A DNA stretch of 64,000 nt from Apostichopus japonicus (Eukaryota > Echinodermata > Holothuroidea > Aspidochirotida > Stichopodidae), in contig NC_092568.1 of assembly GCF_037975245.1 (NCBI RefSeq), positions 2,294,001 through 2,358,000 on the forward strand, written 5' to 3'. The notes under the pieces are model-generated. The model was not told where the DNA came from and ran no database searches. It saw only the letters and a list, made by a program, of their open reading frames with translations. Both the position numbers and the translations under genes were made by a program. This document shows, one piece after another, positions 22,041 to 35,330 of this stretch. How positions within the stretch are numbered: the stretch's first letter is position 1; every line of letters starts with the position of its first letter.

Positions 22041-25000
22041 ATGCTTTGTGACGATTTTATTCCAATAATAATTCCAATGTCTCCCCAACCCCTCTCCCTC
22101 ACCCCTTTAATAAATCGAACTTATATGAGCTGTATATTATTCAAATGTGTCCCCTCTATTAATTCGGGACTTTTGTCCTTTCTGGCCAACCAAGGGTCAA
22201 TGTGCTCGTCGCCCACAGCTTCGTGTAAACAATTTATGAAACAAATTTCTGTTAGAATAAGAATGAAAACGTTTGATGAGAAACTCAACATTGTATGTGA
22301 AATATTCGAGAATCTAACGAGCAGTGAGCAAGTGGAAACCATAAAAGCGCTTCTTATAAAGTGCCAGGTAAGAATTAAGTTGTATATTGTGATCTAAGAC
22401 GGAATCTACCTTTCTTCAAATAATTTTGAGCGTTGGAGCCGGTTCTGCGAAAATTGTATGTCCCTCGCTTATGTAGCGTAGACCCATAGTATATGTACAC
22501 ATGCGGTACGAATTTCATAGCAACCTCGTAAAAGTAGCAATGTTTTTTTGGGGTCAAAATCTCAATGAATCGGACGGAAATACACACAGCCTTGTAACGA
22601 TAAAACAAAGACATTGCTGACAATGTTTCCTGATATATCAATTAATATCCAAGGAGATAAAGACCAGAATCAGAGGACACACTGTAAAAACTGGTAACTG
22701 CAGTTGATCTAGAATGGATCTTTCACAAAATATTCAATGAAGCTTGTAAACCAAGAAACTGCTTGACCTCTTCTGATCAATTTTATTCATTGCACTTTAA
22801 AGTTAACCTCAGGTCATCATTTCTCAAAAAACATGGGAAAATAAAATAAAATGAAGTTCATAGAAAGGAACATGTATTGACGGTCAAAACATTCTTCACA
22901 CTTTTACGTTGACTAATTACGTGTAATTTTGTGTAACCATTTTTCTGCTGTTTCAGCCAACTAAGGTGGATACACAGGACACACAAATTAACATGACACA
23001 CACGATTTCTATTAAATAAAGTAAAGGTAAAATCTTCCTTTGGCAAGGGTAAACCCTGTAGTAAATTGTGGCCATTAAATTTCTATGCAAATTTGGATAG
23101 CAACTTGTAACACAGTTAAGCAACTACAGTAACAATTTCAATACAAATAAATAATTCACTAAAGTTGTGATAAAATTGAGTTGAAAATATTATGAAATTT
23201 CATCCAACAATAGCAATTTTTCTGAATGCAACTGAATTGCAATAACTTTCTGGAGATGCGTATTTTCTATGCATAAAATTTTATGTACCTACTTCTTAAC
23301 AGTATATGGCTGGATCATATAGTGTAGTATGTATGTATGTATATGTATATGTGATCTTCCCGCAAGCAGGAACTCGCGAAAGAAGCCATGGAGGCTTATA
23401 GACTCGCAAGCTGACCGAAGCCAATCTCTCGGCACACATCCATTTAACGTCCATGTCGGGAAGTTGTTATTGAACAACACCCTTGCCAGACGACACACCT
23501 TGCTGTCGGCGGGGAATCGAACCGGGGATCTCATGACTGGGCGACGCCGGCGTTAACCACTAGGCTATACACTCCGCGTAGTAGCTGTTTCACTCCGTGT
23601 AGTAGCTGTTTCAACTCCACAGAGTTCTTGTTATCCCAAAGTATTGTTTGCCTTTTGGTCAGTTTGTCAAAGAAATGGGAAGAAATATCTATATGTATAG
23701 TTTCAACAAAACAAAACATAGGATGGTCAGGCTTCCTGTAACTCTGTTCCAAATTTCACAAGAAAAAAACAATTATAATCCCATCCAGAAGCACAGAGAA
23801 ACCCCGAAAAATTAACTCACATATCTGTGATGTTGTTTCTATGAACTAAAGGTAAAATCCTGGTTTCGGAATATAAAAGTAAAATTTCACAATTTTTGAA
23901 TTTGATTCTGTATTCACAGCCTCCGCAGCTTAACACTGTACAAGAAGTTTTACAGACCCAGCTGCTGTATGATGCAGATTTTTCTCAGTTTCTCCCTCAA
24001 GAGTTGATAACAAAGATATTCAGTTATCTTTCAGCAGGAGAACTAAGTAGAGTAGCTTGTTCTAATAAGCATTGGAGAGATGTAGCAAATTGTGATGTTT
24101 TATGGGAAGAACTACTGCTGAGCATGCACTGTTTTCACTATGATAATAGAGAACTTCATAAACCCCACTCCTTTTTCATGTATATAAATTTAATAGTAGA
24201 AAAAAAATCCTGCTGCTACTTCAATTGATGGTAACAGTTTAAAAGTTTTCATTGGATTAAGCAATTTGCTTGCCAAGTTTGCAATTTTCTTTATCGCATG
24301 TTTATGTGAGAAATAACCTTTATTTAGCGTGTAGCCTTTATTTTGTGTGGAAATGTTTATTGAAATGCATTCTGTTGTTTCTGTGTCATGGATATTGTAC
24401 TTATGCAATCAAATACAAGAAGAAATTAAAGCAAGGGTTTCACTTATACCTTATTAGTTTACTGATCAATATGTTTCCTTTTGTACAATCTTCATTATAC
24501 ATTCATTTGTATTTTGTCATCTCCTTCAAGAGAAACTATATTTGAGTCAAGTTAAGTCTTTAACTTAATCTGTTTACTTAAAATCTTATTTTTGCAGGCA
24601 AAAGTTCTGTAGAGACAAAGGATGGTTGCATTATGGAATCGATCATGATTTATCGATGGAACAGCCGAGCCCAAGGTCCAAAGGTTCGGCAATCAGCTCA
24701 CCGACATTCAGCGAGGACAATTTGATCCGATTTCCGTCAACTCTCAATCCTACATGTCGATGGAAAGAAGTGTTTATCAGGGCTGCTCACTTAGACAAGA
24801 ATTGGGCGACAGGATGTTACAAGGTTGCATTGCCTTTGAGAGGTCATAGGGGAAAGGTGACATGCATTGATTCTGACGGTGAGATTTCATATTTTCAAGG
24901 ATCCATTCAGTTGTAAAAGGTTTTGTGTGCAGAAATGTTATTTCAAGGTTTCTCGATACAAACCCTAGAATAAGTAACAAGAGATGTTATTCAGCCTTTG

Positions 25001-28000
25001 TTGGAAGCTAAATGCAATATCCATAGCTTATTAAACTACAAAGTTAGCAATTGGAAAGAAATTTATATAGCAACTGCATCTTTAAAAATACTTAGTACCA
25101 AGCCATGTAAAGTTATCAATCAGCTCAGTATTGCTGCTTTTTAGTTGTAAAACCTTGATGCAATACTTGCATGTATAAAACTGGGTTCTTCTATGCTAAT
25201 AGGTTTAAGCCCATCCTGTGTCATACTATCATACAAAATCATTCAATTAATACTTTCCTTCAGGTCAAATAATCGTCAGTGGAAGTACTGATGGAACAGT
25301 CAGAGTCTGGGATGTCTTCAGTGGCCAGTGTTTGGATGTCATCAATGGACATTCTGATTCAGTAACCTGCCTACAGATGATGGTAAGACAGAGAGTCAGT
25401 ACTTTGCATATAACAATTGGGAATGTAGGTGTAAGTTTCATAAATTACTGCCTCTTAATATTGGTTTATTTGCAACCTTGCACACAGAATTAAGAAACAA
25501 TCAATCTTCTAATCATGAGGTCAATGGTGATAATCCCATTCCAGATATGGAAGATATGAATATGGCTATTGTAGGCAGCTTCAATCTTTAATCTTGTAGA
25601 GGGATAAGACAGTGTATGCTTGCTTGCATATACAAGTTAAACAACACCTTTAAATCCACAATATGTATTTGTTGTGACCTCCTTTTTGTCATTATGAACA
25701 GTTTGTCTCAAAAAGAAGAAAAAAAAAAGAAAAAAAGAAATCAAATTCATGAAATGTTTTCCCTAAATTCAGCATTTTACAGAATCTTTACAATTAACAC
25801 TTAAACTGCAGTGTCCATATCTCAATCTAAAGTTAATATGTGAACACAAACTTCTAACTTAAAATATATTCTTAATTACCAGTTATTGTGATGATGTGTT
25901 TCAAATCTCCTTGGCTAGAATTATTAATTTCTAAGATAACATTACATTCCAGACCAAGACTTATCTCTTATCTAGGATGCATATGATGTATGGTCTGACT
26001 TCAGTCATCTGAATAGGGTGTGGTTGGGGTCATAATATTAAAAACAAAATGTTTTTAAATGTTCTATCTTGATGTTATTCTCTCTGTCATAGGATACAGA
26101 AGTCATAACTGGGTGTGCTGATAGCATTATTAGTGTCTTTGAAATATCCTCAGCAACTTGTAAGAAAATACTGAATGGTCATGAGAAGGGTATCATTGAT
26201 CTGAAGTGTGACGGAAAACATCTGGTTTCTTCTGCTGGAGATTTGTAAGTCTATCAAATCATCAAATTATGGAATCTCACCTTTTCTTTACATCAAGTTC
26301 TGCTGTTTAGTGTTTAAACCATTCTTGTGGAAAGAAGATAGTAACTTTGAAGTAAAGAATTTCTTTAAAATATTCTCCCGTTTGATTTGCTTTACTTTTG
26401 AAGACAAAATTTTGGTCAAGACAAACTGACATTAAACTGATGCATTAGCAATTTAGGGATCTATGATGTCCACAGTACACAGCAAGTAAGCATGTCTAAC
26501 TTGATTAACATTGTTTGAAACCATTTTGTGCTGTTTTGATCCAGAGTTGGAAAACACCATGGATTGCTTTTGGAAGAATCAAATTTTTTAGATTGCAAGT
26601 TTAAAACGTCAGATACGACTCCTTCTTACCACAGGACCATGCCGCTAATTTGTCTGTTATCATAATTAATATTAAACTTTAGATGGCTCTTCATCATTAA
26701 TAGGACAGCTTATCAAACTTAATATTAAAAAATGTTGTTCCCTTTACTTGAATAAATTGTTATAAATAAAAAGTAATATTAATGGTCATACTTGTTTGAC
26801 GTCTTTTCTTCCCAGCATGATTCGCATTTGGTCTTGGCCTAGTGGAAGTTGTCAGCACGTACTCTCTGGTCATGTGGATGAGATTGAGGTTAGAGTGTTG
26901 AAATAATTTTTTTTAAATATCTACCTTTCATAAAATAATTTATATCATTCCAAGTTAATTGTGTCATGTATTTTGCAGGACTTGAGAAACTGCAAGATAA
27001 AATTTCTTTGGTGAAAGGTAAGGCAGTACAGAGGAATATGGACTGTAGTAAGAAGTGAAGTTGTACTAGTTACATTAAAGCTTTTGCAGAACAAAGAAAC
27101 AATATTACAGAGCCTATTGTCTGAATCTGATTGTTTGCCTTTTCCATGCAATAAATGGTATTGGTATTGATTATGCTGGTTTTCTGTTCATTTCGAGGTC
27201 AAAATAAATTTCATATATCAAGTCTGCCTAATGAGCGAAATTCATCATGAATATTGAATTGAAATGATATCTCGATAAACGTTCCGTCTCTATCAAACAT
27301 AACCAAAGCTTGACAACAGAAGAATAAGTGCAGTAACCTAATAGAATGCAATAAGGGACTTCATGACAGCTGACGACACAAGCTTATACCACATAGAAAC
27401 AAATGGTACAAAATACTTAGATAACAAAGCTTAAGATCATTTTCTCAAAAGTTTCCAGCAATGGATTTTCTTGGCCTCATATCAGACTTAATATGTTTTC
27501 ATTAGAGTATATGGGATTTTCATTTCCATATTCATGAAATTAGGAGTGTCCAACTCAAATTATCATATGTGCAGTTGAACCTTGGAAACAGCTTATTGTA
27601 GGCCTATCTTGGAACATCACTTTAATCGTTACTGTAATTCTAGAACTCTTCACAAAGGAAGCAGCAGACATTTCCACCCTGTAAAAGAGAACTGTTATTT
27701 GCTATATTATAGCATATATCATTCCCATTTTCCTTGACTCTTTGCAGACATTGTCATTGTATGAAGGCCTTGTTATGTCAACGTCTTGGGATTCATCATG
27801 TAAACTGTGGGATATAAACCAAGGAATATGTATTCAGACCCTCAGTGGTCACACTGAAAGTAAGCAGTTTTGAAGGTGTTGTTATGTCAACATCATGGAA
27901 TTCAGTGTGTTGAGGTTGGGTGTAAGCTAGGACTATGTTAGAATATGATTTCTTTAAACACATTTGTAGGTTTATAGGTCAATCTCCATATATGGAGATC

Positions 28001-31000
28001 AAGGGAAGAGGATGTAGAATTTGTCCTTTCCTCTGTTGGATATGGAACACGAAAAGGGGAAACTTATTTTGTAAACTAAACTAATTTGATTGTTGTCTAA
28101 AGTAAAGTTCTTGCTGCTGTTTTACCATGCTGTTGCTCAAACTCAGGTTGATGTCTTAACTTCCATTGTCTAAACTTACGTTGTTGCCATTGGCCCTGCT
28201 CAACAATTGCTCAAAAACGTAATGTAAAAAAAAAGATGTTTCGCACGAAATTCAACAAACATCACCAGCGCAGGAGAATGCATGATACATGGGCTGCTAC
28301 CACTACTACTACTAGGCCTACTACTGTTACACCTAGAGCCATATTGGTACTCTTACTACTGCTACTACTAGACTCAACAATGGAAAGAATTCTAAACAGT
28401 CTAAACTACCCACATATCCTAATTAACGACGTGGGTATAGTAAGCTTCTGCAAAGCAAGTTGAATTTCGTGAGAAAATTTATTTTGTCACATGGTTGAGC
28501 AATTGTTGAACAGCGCCAATGGCAACAACGTAAGTTCAGACAACGACAGTTGTCAAGGTGAAGTTTAGACAACTGAGTGAAGTTTAGACAACTCATGGTG
28601 AAGTTTAGACAACTGAAGTTTAGACATCAAGGTGAGTTTAAGCAACAGCATGGTAAAACAGCAGCAACAACTTAGGTTTAGTCAACAACAAACCTAATTT
28701 AGCCAACGAAATAAGTTTGCCCTATTCGCATTTCATAGTTGGACACTACCATACAATTGACTAGTAAGTTGTGTATATTTGAAGGAATTTGCTCAATGGA
28801 TTTGTTTTGCCAACTGATTTTGTTCTGCCCCTTCCCTTGTTGTATTTACATTGTATCTGGTGATGAGAAACTTGATTTTGAAAAAAAGGGTTACGATTTT
28901 AAGTGAAGTTTCCTTTGGTTATTGACTGAAGTTTCATTAGTTATTTCTGTTTTCTTTACTTTTTGTAGTTTTTACTTCTCATTTTCAGTTGTCTTCTGTT
29001 GTCAGTTTGATGATGTGAAAGCTGTGACTGGTGCAGGAGATGGCACACTAAAAATATGGAACCTTACCACTGGTGAATGTACTGTTACACTCATAGGACA
29101 CCAGGATGATGTTGTGAGTTACTTTATATTTAATCTAATATATGTATATTTCATATTTTAAGAAATGAGTACCAAAATATTGATGTCATGAGATTGAGAG
29201 TTAAGCGATATCAAGTAATTAATGTCCATATGGACATTAATTACTTGATATCGCTTAACGACAAACATATGATTGTTGATAGCTTTATCTGTTGTTGGAA
29301 TAATTTAGTGAGCTATTAATATCTGATGAGAGAGGTAAATCATCAATATTGATGTTGATACGACATGAGAAGCTTCATTTGAATGTATATTGGTAACTGT
29401 GTAGGATTACAGGATAGTGCAGTGAGCTAATGGTGACGTTAAACAAGTCATTAGTATCTATATGGATATAAAGAAGATGTTGTGAACTTAAAGATATCAT
29501 GATCCACTGGTCCAGAATTATCCATATTGATAGTTTTATGGATATAGGAAGAATGCGATGTTTGTAGAGATGTTAAATTCAGTCATTAGCATGTATGTCA
29601 CTATATATTAGATGCTTCAGTAAGTGCAATAGAGAGTTCTCTGATATCAAGTGACTCATGAGTTGACTCATTGGTGATACCAAGTGACTCATTGGTGATA
29701 TCAAATGACTCATGGGTGATATCAAGTGACTCATGGTGATATAAAGTGATATATGGGTGATACATAGTGACCTTGGTGATATCAAGTGACCCATGAGTGA
29801 TATCAAGTGACTGATTGGTGATACCAAGTGACTCATGGGTGATATCAAGTGACCCATGAGTGATATGAAGTGACTAATTTGTGATATCTAGTGATGCATG
29901 GGTGATATCTACTGACTCATCGGTGATATCAACTGACTCATGGGTGATATCAAGTGACTCATTGGTGATATCAAATGACTCATGGGTATCAAGTGACTCA
30001 TGGGTGATATCAAGTGACTCATGGGTGCTATTATAAAGGGACCCATGAGTGATATCAAGTTACTCATTGGTGACATCAAATGACTCATGGGTATCAAGTG
30101 ACTCATGGGTGATATCAAGTGACTCATGGGTGCTATTGAGTGACCCATGAGTGATATCAAGTTACTCATGGGTGATATGTATAAGTAGCCTTAATGGGAT
30201 ATCAAGGCAAATCAATCGTCAGGAATAAGTAGGGTAGTAATGTTCATGAACAGCTCCCAAGAAATCTGACTAATATTGAACTTTTATTTTTCAGTATTGT
30301 TTGCAATATGATAATGATGTAATAGCTTCTGGTTCAGCTGACAGCACAGTAATACTATGGAACCACTCAGGTATGTGTACTAAGAGGGTAACAGTTGAAA
30401 ATGATTACATGGATTATCACAGATCATGTATTACTACACTGTGGACTAAAACAGGAATGATGTTGTGCTCTTAATATGCTGTATAATTTTCCTCCTAAGA
30501 AGGTAGTCCCTTCCATTTAGCAGCTCACTGTATCTACCCTGCTGTGACTCACTGTCTACCCTTAGCTACCCTCCAACTAATAACACACATTCCTTTTGCA
30601 TCATTTTTGGGGGGTAAATCAATATTCATAATCTACTGTATATAATCTCTACTTTTGTCATGAGCTAGAATAGGTCAGAGAAGGCAGATAATATCTCTGC
30701 ACTGGATGGTGACCTAACATGTGACCAAAAATTGATATGCTAATTATCTATTGCCACCAAAGTTATTAAGTTTTTTTCCTCCCCTTGTATTCTGTATTAT
30801 TTCCAACACTTTTGAAATAAAGCTCAACATTTTTGATTTTGTTATTTTCTTTCAACCTCATAGGAGAATGTCTTCGAGTTATGGATGGGCATATCGGTGT
30901 CGTCCGTTGTTTGAGGTTAATGAACGGGAGATTGGTGACTGGAGGGGATCGAAAGAAAATAATGGTCTGGGATGGCAAGGTGAGAAGTCATAATGTATCG

Positions 31001-34000
31001 TATGTTTGTATGTATGTATGTATGTATGTATGTATGTATGTATGTATGTATGTATGTATGTATGTATGTATTTTAGATCCTCCTGCAAGCAGGAACTCAC
31101 GAAGAAGCCATCATTAGCTTATCAAAGCCGCAAGCTGACCGAAGTCAGTCTCTTAGATTCATATTTAATGTCCATGATTAATTGTCAATTGTCAACAACT
31201 CTGTAACTGGACAACATACATTAATCTTGGAGTGACTCGAACTCTGGACCTTATGATTGAAAGGCACCGGCTTTAACCACTAAGCTAACACTGCGTAGTA
31301 TAAGTCTCCAGGTGGCTATTATGTTGCATGGCATAGAGGCCTGCCGGTGGTAATAATGGGTATACAACATGAATGTGATGATTACAATGTAGTACGGAAG
31401 ATTGATAGTATGGCTATGATGTGGAAATGTTTCAGTTTGTTGGGTATCATATGACATGGCCCTAGGGGTGCATTGCCTATAACATGGGTCCCAATGTGGT
31501 GATTATGGCATGGCATGGTGTGGAGGTGATGGTGTAACTATGTTGTAGTATGTTGTGAATATGGTGGATGCTATGTTGGTAATGCAGTGGTGTTTTTTTT
31601 TTATTGTTTATCAGGTGATTGTAGTGGCTATAGACATGATAGCTATGAATATGGTATGTCTGTTGGTTATCATGTTACATATAGTGAATGTTTAAACTGA
31701 AACGTGGTATGCTGCATGTGATTGTTTGCGCAGTGCAGTATCTGATGGCTGGGATACCAAATGTTGCAAACTTGGTAGTTTTTAACGTGGCTTGATACGA
31801 TTACAGTTGCTATGATATTGTTATGGGATAAACATGTGTAGACACATATGGTGGGTGTAATATGGAATGCTGTGTATATCCTGTAGCTTTGAAATATCTC
31901 AGAGTACTTTATAATAAACCAAAGACTCAATACTGCAGAGACTGGTGTGTAAATTTATTTGATAGTTGTTTAATGTGGTTTGATGTGATTATGGTTGCTA
32001 TGATATTGAATGGCGGAATAAACATCTGTAGACATACAGTGGATGTTATATAGAATGCTATGCATATCCTGGAACTTCTCACTTCTCAGTGTACTTTTAA
32101 TAAACTACAGACTCAATACAGAAACTGGCGTTTAAATTAACTCGACAAAACTTCTCACAACTTGATCTAAAGGAAGGATGGAAATGTTTCTCTGTCCTCT
32201 GCTGCCGATACTCTGAGAGATGCAAGCAGTGTTGCAATGAATCATAACTGGAGCCACTAAATTTCAAAAGTGAATGAAAAGTGACTCAAACAATTGATTG
32301 ACCTTGTTCCCCGTAGAGATAATACAGTGACTCAAGTCAATGACTCAACTGGAGTCAGAAAATCACTGGCAATGACTGGACTTGACCATGACATACTTAA
32401 TTAACTTACTTAATTGTAGCAACTCTGGATAACAGCACTTTAACCTATTTTTCTGCCTAGTTCTGACCTGATCGACCTACACCTCTTGTCATTAATAGAA
32501 ATTTTACCGATGCACTGTGGAGCCTTCGGTTCTTATTATCTAAGCTATTTTTACTAATTTGTCTTGAATAAATATTGGCAAAGTTAATCTTTGCTACTGA
32601 CAAAGTAAACAAGACACTTAAAGCCTTTGATGAGCGGTAGTTATTTCAACTGTTTGGGTTCAGAGGTTGGAAAATATTTTCATCGTAGGTGTTGATGGTA
32701 GTTCAATTGTGGCAAAAATAATGGTGTGAATTGTAGTGTTGTAGAGAAAATGTCGGGAGGTTTGGGATGAAAGAAGATAAATAATTTGAATTGACGACAA
32801 AAGAGTATGGAAAATGATCACAACTGTCTCTTGATTCATCAACTTGTAAAGAACTCTTAGAAGAGATTTTGATTAAGAGAAAGAGAAAGACTGAAGACAA
32901 CTAAGATGCTGAAAATGTAATAATCCAAAACTTATCAAACATCAGACTTAAAGTTGAAGACTTAATTCTACTTCTTTTTGATGATTTTTTTTCAATGTAG
33001 TGAATTTGTCTGGGTTATTATGTACGCCAATTTAATGGTAATGGTAGTTTCTAAATCTATGGGCTTTAAATGTTATACATTTGTTTCCATGTAATTTAAG
33101 TAATAGAATAAACTTATATTTCATGAGACCAGGGACGTAGCCAGGGGGGGAGCAGGGGGAGCAACCGCTCCCCCCCTTTCAGTGTCGAAAAAAATGTTTA
33201 AAAACTGTCTTTTTTTTAGCATGGTATTTTGACAGTGCTCTTTTGATCTTGATTACTCGTCAGCTCCGTTAACTCGATTATAATCGTAGTAACATTCACG
33301 CCTACTGATTCAACTACTTACTAAGTTTGGCATATGCAATTAGCTAAATTTAGCCTATAGCCTATTACAAGCCTACAGTTGGCCACTGCGTAATAAAATA
33401 CATATTGCCTACCTAACCTCACTCTATGGAATGTCACGAACCGTATGCACAACAACGTCGACAACGTTCGTTCTCATCCTTTCTATGATTCATCCTAAGT
33501 TGTTGCACAAACAGCATGTTATGAAGCTAAGCTAGCAATCGTACGTGATACGCACTTCCTATGAATAATTATTACACTGCTAATACACTGCAATAACGAT
33601 ATTTGTTTTTAGGCCACTGCATATCTGGCTATATTACAAAATATGAAAGTTTATATTGCCCATCAGTTAAGTTCCTCAAATGTATTAAAGTCCAGACATT
33701 GGACAATAAACAAGAATCATCCTACTGGAAAAATTGTAAAAGAGCACTATGTTTGTTTTCTGATATATTATGTGAAAGAACATGTGAAAGAATTCAAACA
33801 GGAAACAAAATCTGCTGATGATATCATATCATATGATCAGGGGCATAGCCAGTATGTAGCACTGTAGGCCCGGGCCTACACTTTTTTGGGCCAAGTTATC
33901 TTTTTTATAAAAACACCCATAATTCAAATCCAAAGGCTTGCTGGACGAGTTTAAGAGTCTAGACAGGAAAAACTATTGAAATGAACGTAGCAAGAATATG

Positions 34001-35330
34001 GCTTAATTAGGTGACCTATTCTTCTGTCATCTAGGCTGTCATTTCTATTGCGTGCCATTTCATTCAACACTCTACCCGACGAAAAAGACTAGGATCCGAT
34101 CTTGTCAGTTTTATAACATCTAGTTAAGAACCCGTTAACGCAGATAATATTTCAGTTGAGAAAACAGTTGAGAAATTTGCATCAGATGGCAATCGTCGGA
34201 TAGCTCTCGCCTTCTCTTATAAGCCAACTTAAACATTTACTAGCTACAGTTGTATCAAAGACAATTACTGGCTATAGTTGTATCAAATACATTTCTGGCC
34301 TATCTTTGTATTTACAAGTATCAGAAGTTGAAAAGTAAGACTACTCTGTACATGTACCTTGCTAATTTTAAATACATTATGTAGTATTGAATTACGTACT
34401 ATTTTAACTCGTTTGTTTTTGGGGTTTAAAAGTTAGCAAGAGGCCACGGAACCAGAATGAACACTCGGGAAGGGCCGTTTCCGGCCACCTGGGGGGTTTG
34501 TAAACCCAAAAATTTCTTGTACGCTCCGCGCCAACCGATGGTGGCGCTCCGCTCAGATAGTCGTGCCTATAACTTTGCAAATCCATATCAATTGCAAAAA
34601 GGGCTCCCCCCCTTTCAAATTCCTGGCTACGTCGCTGCATGAGACAGTTAGTGAAGGTGACGCATTTATGTGGATGCTTCATCCAAGGAACATCTACTAA
34701 GCACACAATTAAAAATGCTGTCACAATACAATCAAAACACTTGCTGTATGTTGTTTTCTTTGTATTGTGCAACTACATACAAGGTCATGGAAAGTAGAGC
34801 TTGTTTCCTGGTTTGAAATGATGTTTTCAGTGCTTGATTATTTCAGGAGCAGGAAGACTTTGGTTAAATTTTATTTCTGTTCATATCCCAAACGGACACA
34901 TATTGATAAAGTTATACTATCCTATCATGGGTGATTTAAAGCGAAGTTTTGTAGTACCGGGTGAGGTGTTGTAAGAAAATAAGACTTTTACAGCCCATCC
35001 ATTAAAAACGTTAACGAATCATATCTTCTGTAAGGTTCAGAATGTTAAAGATTTGTGCATTAGAAAATGTATAAAAATATAAAAACCACAGTAAACCCAA
35101 AACGAAACTATTGTTAATGAATACATGACACCATACCATTACAATTCTGAATTGTGCTCACCTCTGAAACTGTTGTAGACTGTTGTCTTCTACCTCCACA
35201 GACTGGGGATCTGTTGAACGTGATCCATCGGAACCCAAATCTTCTCCATCTGATGTGGATCAGTGACACCAAGCTTATCACCGCCTCTCCGGAATCACCA
35301 GGTGTCATCACTCTCTTGAGTTACTGGTAG
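22041..35330 (+). CDS. F-box/WD40-repeat protein, candidate SCF ubiquitin-ligase substrate receptor, 11 exons
   Basis: Exons: 22041-22367, 23920-24179, 24598-24878, 25264-25382, 26093-26244, 26816-26888, 27748-27859, 28989-29113, 30295-30370, 30864-30979 and 35202-35330, giving 589 residues with consistent phases and a TAG stop. Exon 1 ends in a helical segment like the dimerisation region before the F-box of Cdc4/Fbxw7 proteins. The F-box (FLPQELITKIFSYLSAGELS...) is at about residues 132-175. From about 276 on there are eight WD-type blades, beginning GHRGKVTC, GHSDSVTC, GHEKGIID, GHVDEIET, GHTEIVFC, GHQDDVVY and GHIGVVRC, plus a degenerate last one. The layout matches Cdc4/Fbxw7, where the F-box binds Skp1 and the propeller binds phosphorylated targets. 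The blades are divergent, so I do not assign orthology. The start is uncertain: ATG 22265 also fits. The exon 2 donor (AT|GTATAT) is weak and was chosen by phase. Confidence 0.85.
23322..23578 (-). repeat. tRNA-derived SINE, copy 1
   Basis: Read on the minus strand, it starts with a tRNA-like head: A box TAGCCTAGTGGTTAACG (about 23,551-23,569) and B box GGTTCGATTCC (23,513-23,523). It ends in a short (TACA)n tail at about 23,322-23,345. The body (AAGCAGGAACTCGCGAAAGAA on the plus strand) matches copy 2. It lies in intron 1 of the F-box gene. The head-proximal flank has a short tandem duplication (ACTCCGYGTAGTAGCTGTTTC, to about 23,615). Confidence 0.85.
27872..27945 (+). pseudogene. Relic partial duplicate of F-box gene exon 7
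   Basis: Thirteen bases after exon 7 ends, the intron reads GAAGGTGTTGTTATGTCAAC, then ATCATGGAATTCA. This copies the interior of exon 7 (GAAGGCCTTGTTATGTCAAC, then GTCTTGGGATTCA). Similarity fades over about 70 bp. It has no acceptor of its own and its frame does not continue, so it looks like a failed duplication of a WD-blade exon. Confidence 0.6.
28111..28668. repeat. Long imperfect inverted repeat in intron 7 of the F-box gene
   Basis: The left arm (28,111-28,219) contains TTTTACCATGCTGTTGCTC, AACTTACGTTGTTGCCATTG and GCTCAACAATTGCTC. The right arm (28,493-28,668) contains their reverse complements in reverse order, ending GAGCAATTGTTGAA...CATGGTAAAACAGCAGCAA. The right arm is expanded by about four copies of GTGAAGTTTAGACAACT. 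The loop (28,220-28,492) holds a CTACTACTA-type repeat. The transcript could fold into a long hairpin. Confidence 0.8.
29201..29258. repeat. 58-bp perfect palindrome
   Basis: Two 29-bp arms with no spacer, centred on GTCCATATGGAC and ending TTAAGCGATATC / GATATCGCTTAA. It lies in intron 8 of the F-box gene, 87 bp after the exon 8 donor. GATATCAAGT in the arms also occurs in the neighbouring minisatellite units. Confidence 0.95.
29642..30178. repeat. Minisatellite, about 21-bp unit
   Basis: About 25 imperfect units on the theme TGACTCATGGGTGATATCAAG, with 15-18-bp variants and some higher-order repetition near 29,920-30,170. It is intronic (intron 8 of the F-box gene). The reverse strand gives artefactual open frames rich in MSHLISP. 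Confidence 0.95.
31000..31071. repeat. (GTAT)n microsatellite, tail of SINE copy 2
   Basis: About 17 units of GTAT directly abut the SINE tail, just inside intron 10 of the F-box gene. Confidence 0.95.
31073..31297 (-). repeat. tRNA-derived SINE, copy 2
   Basis: The same body as copy 1 (CAAGCAGGAACTC, AAGCTGACCGAAG) with a diverged tRNA-like head: A box TTAGCTTAGTGGTTAAAG (31,271-31,288 region) and a mutated B box (31,232-31,245). Its tail is the (GTAT)n tract. It is more diverged than copy 1. Confidence 0.8.
31298..33129. other. Intronic sequence, nothing identified
   Basis: Part of the 4.2-kb intron 10 of the F-box gene. A loose ATGGTGTGG-rich region (31,480-31,620) and two related segments ending AATAAACYA-AGACTCAATACTG (about 31,880-31,945 and 32,060-32,125) suggest an old tandem duplication of about 180 bp. 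Confidence 0.5.
33130..34637. mobile_element. hAT-like non-autonomous element (1,508 bp) with perfect 8-bp TSD CATGAGAC
   Basis: CAGGGACGTAGCCAGG opens and CCTGGCTACGTCGCTG closes the element. CATGAGAC flanks exactly on both sides (33,122-33,129 and 34,638-34,645). The subterminal module lies at 34,515-34,562, 75 bp from the right end. No transposase frame is present. It sits in the last intron of the F-box gene. Confidence 0.93.

Noticed and set aside
29579-30169. Two repetitive MSHLISP-rich frames, and a possible CRISPR-like array
   Set aside because: They are antisense translations of a minisatellite; the units are contiguous with no unique spacers, and this is a eukaryotic intron.
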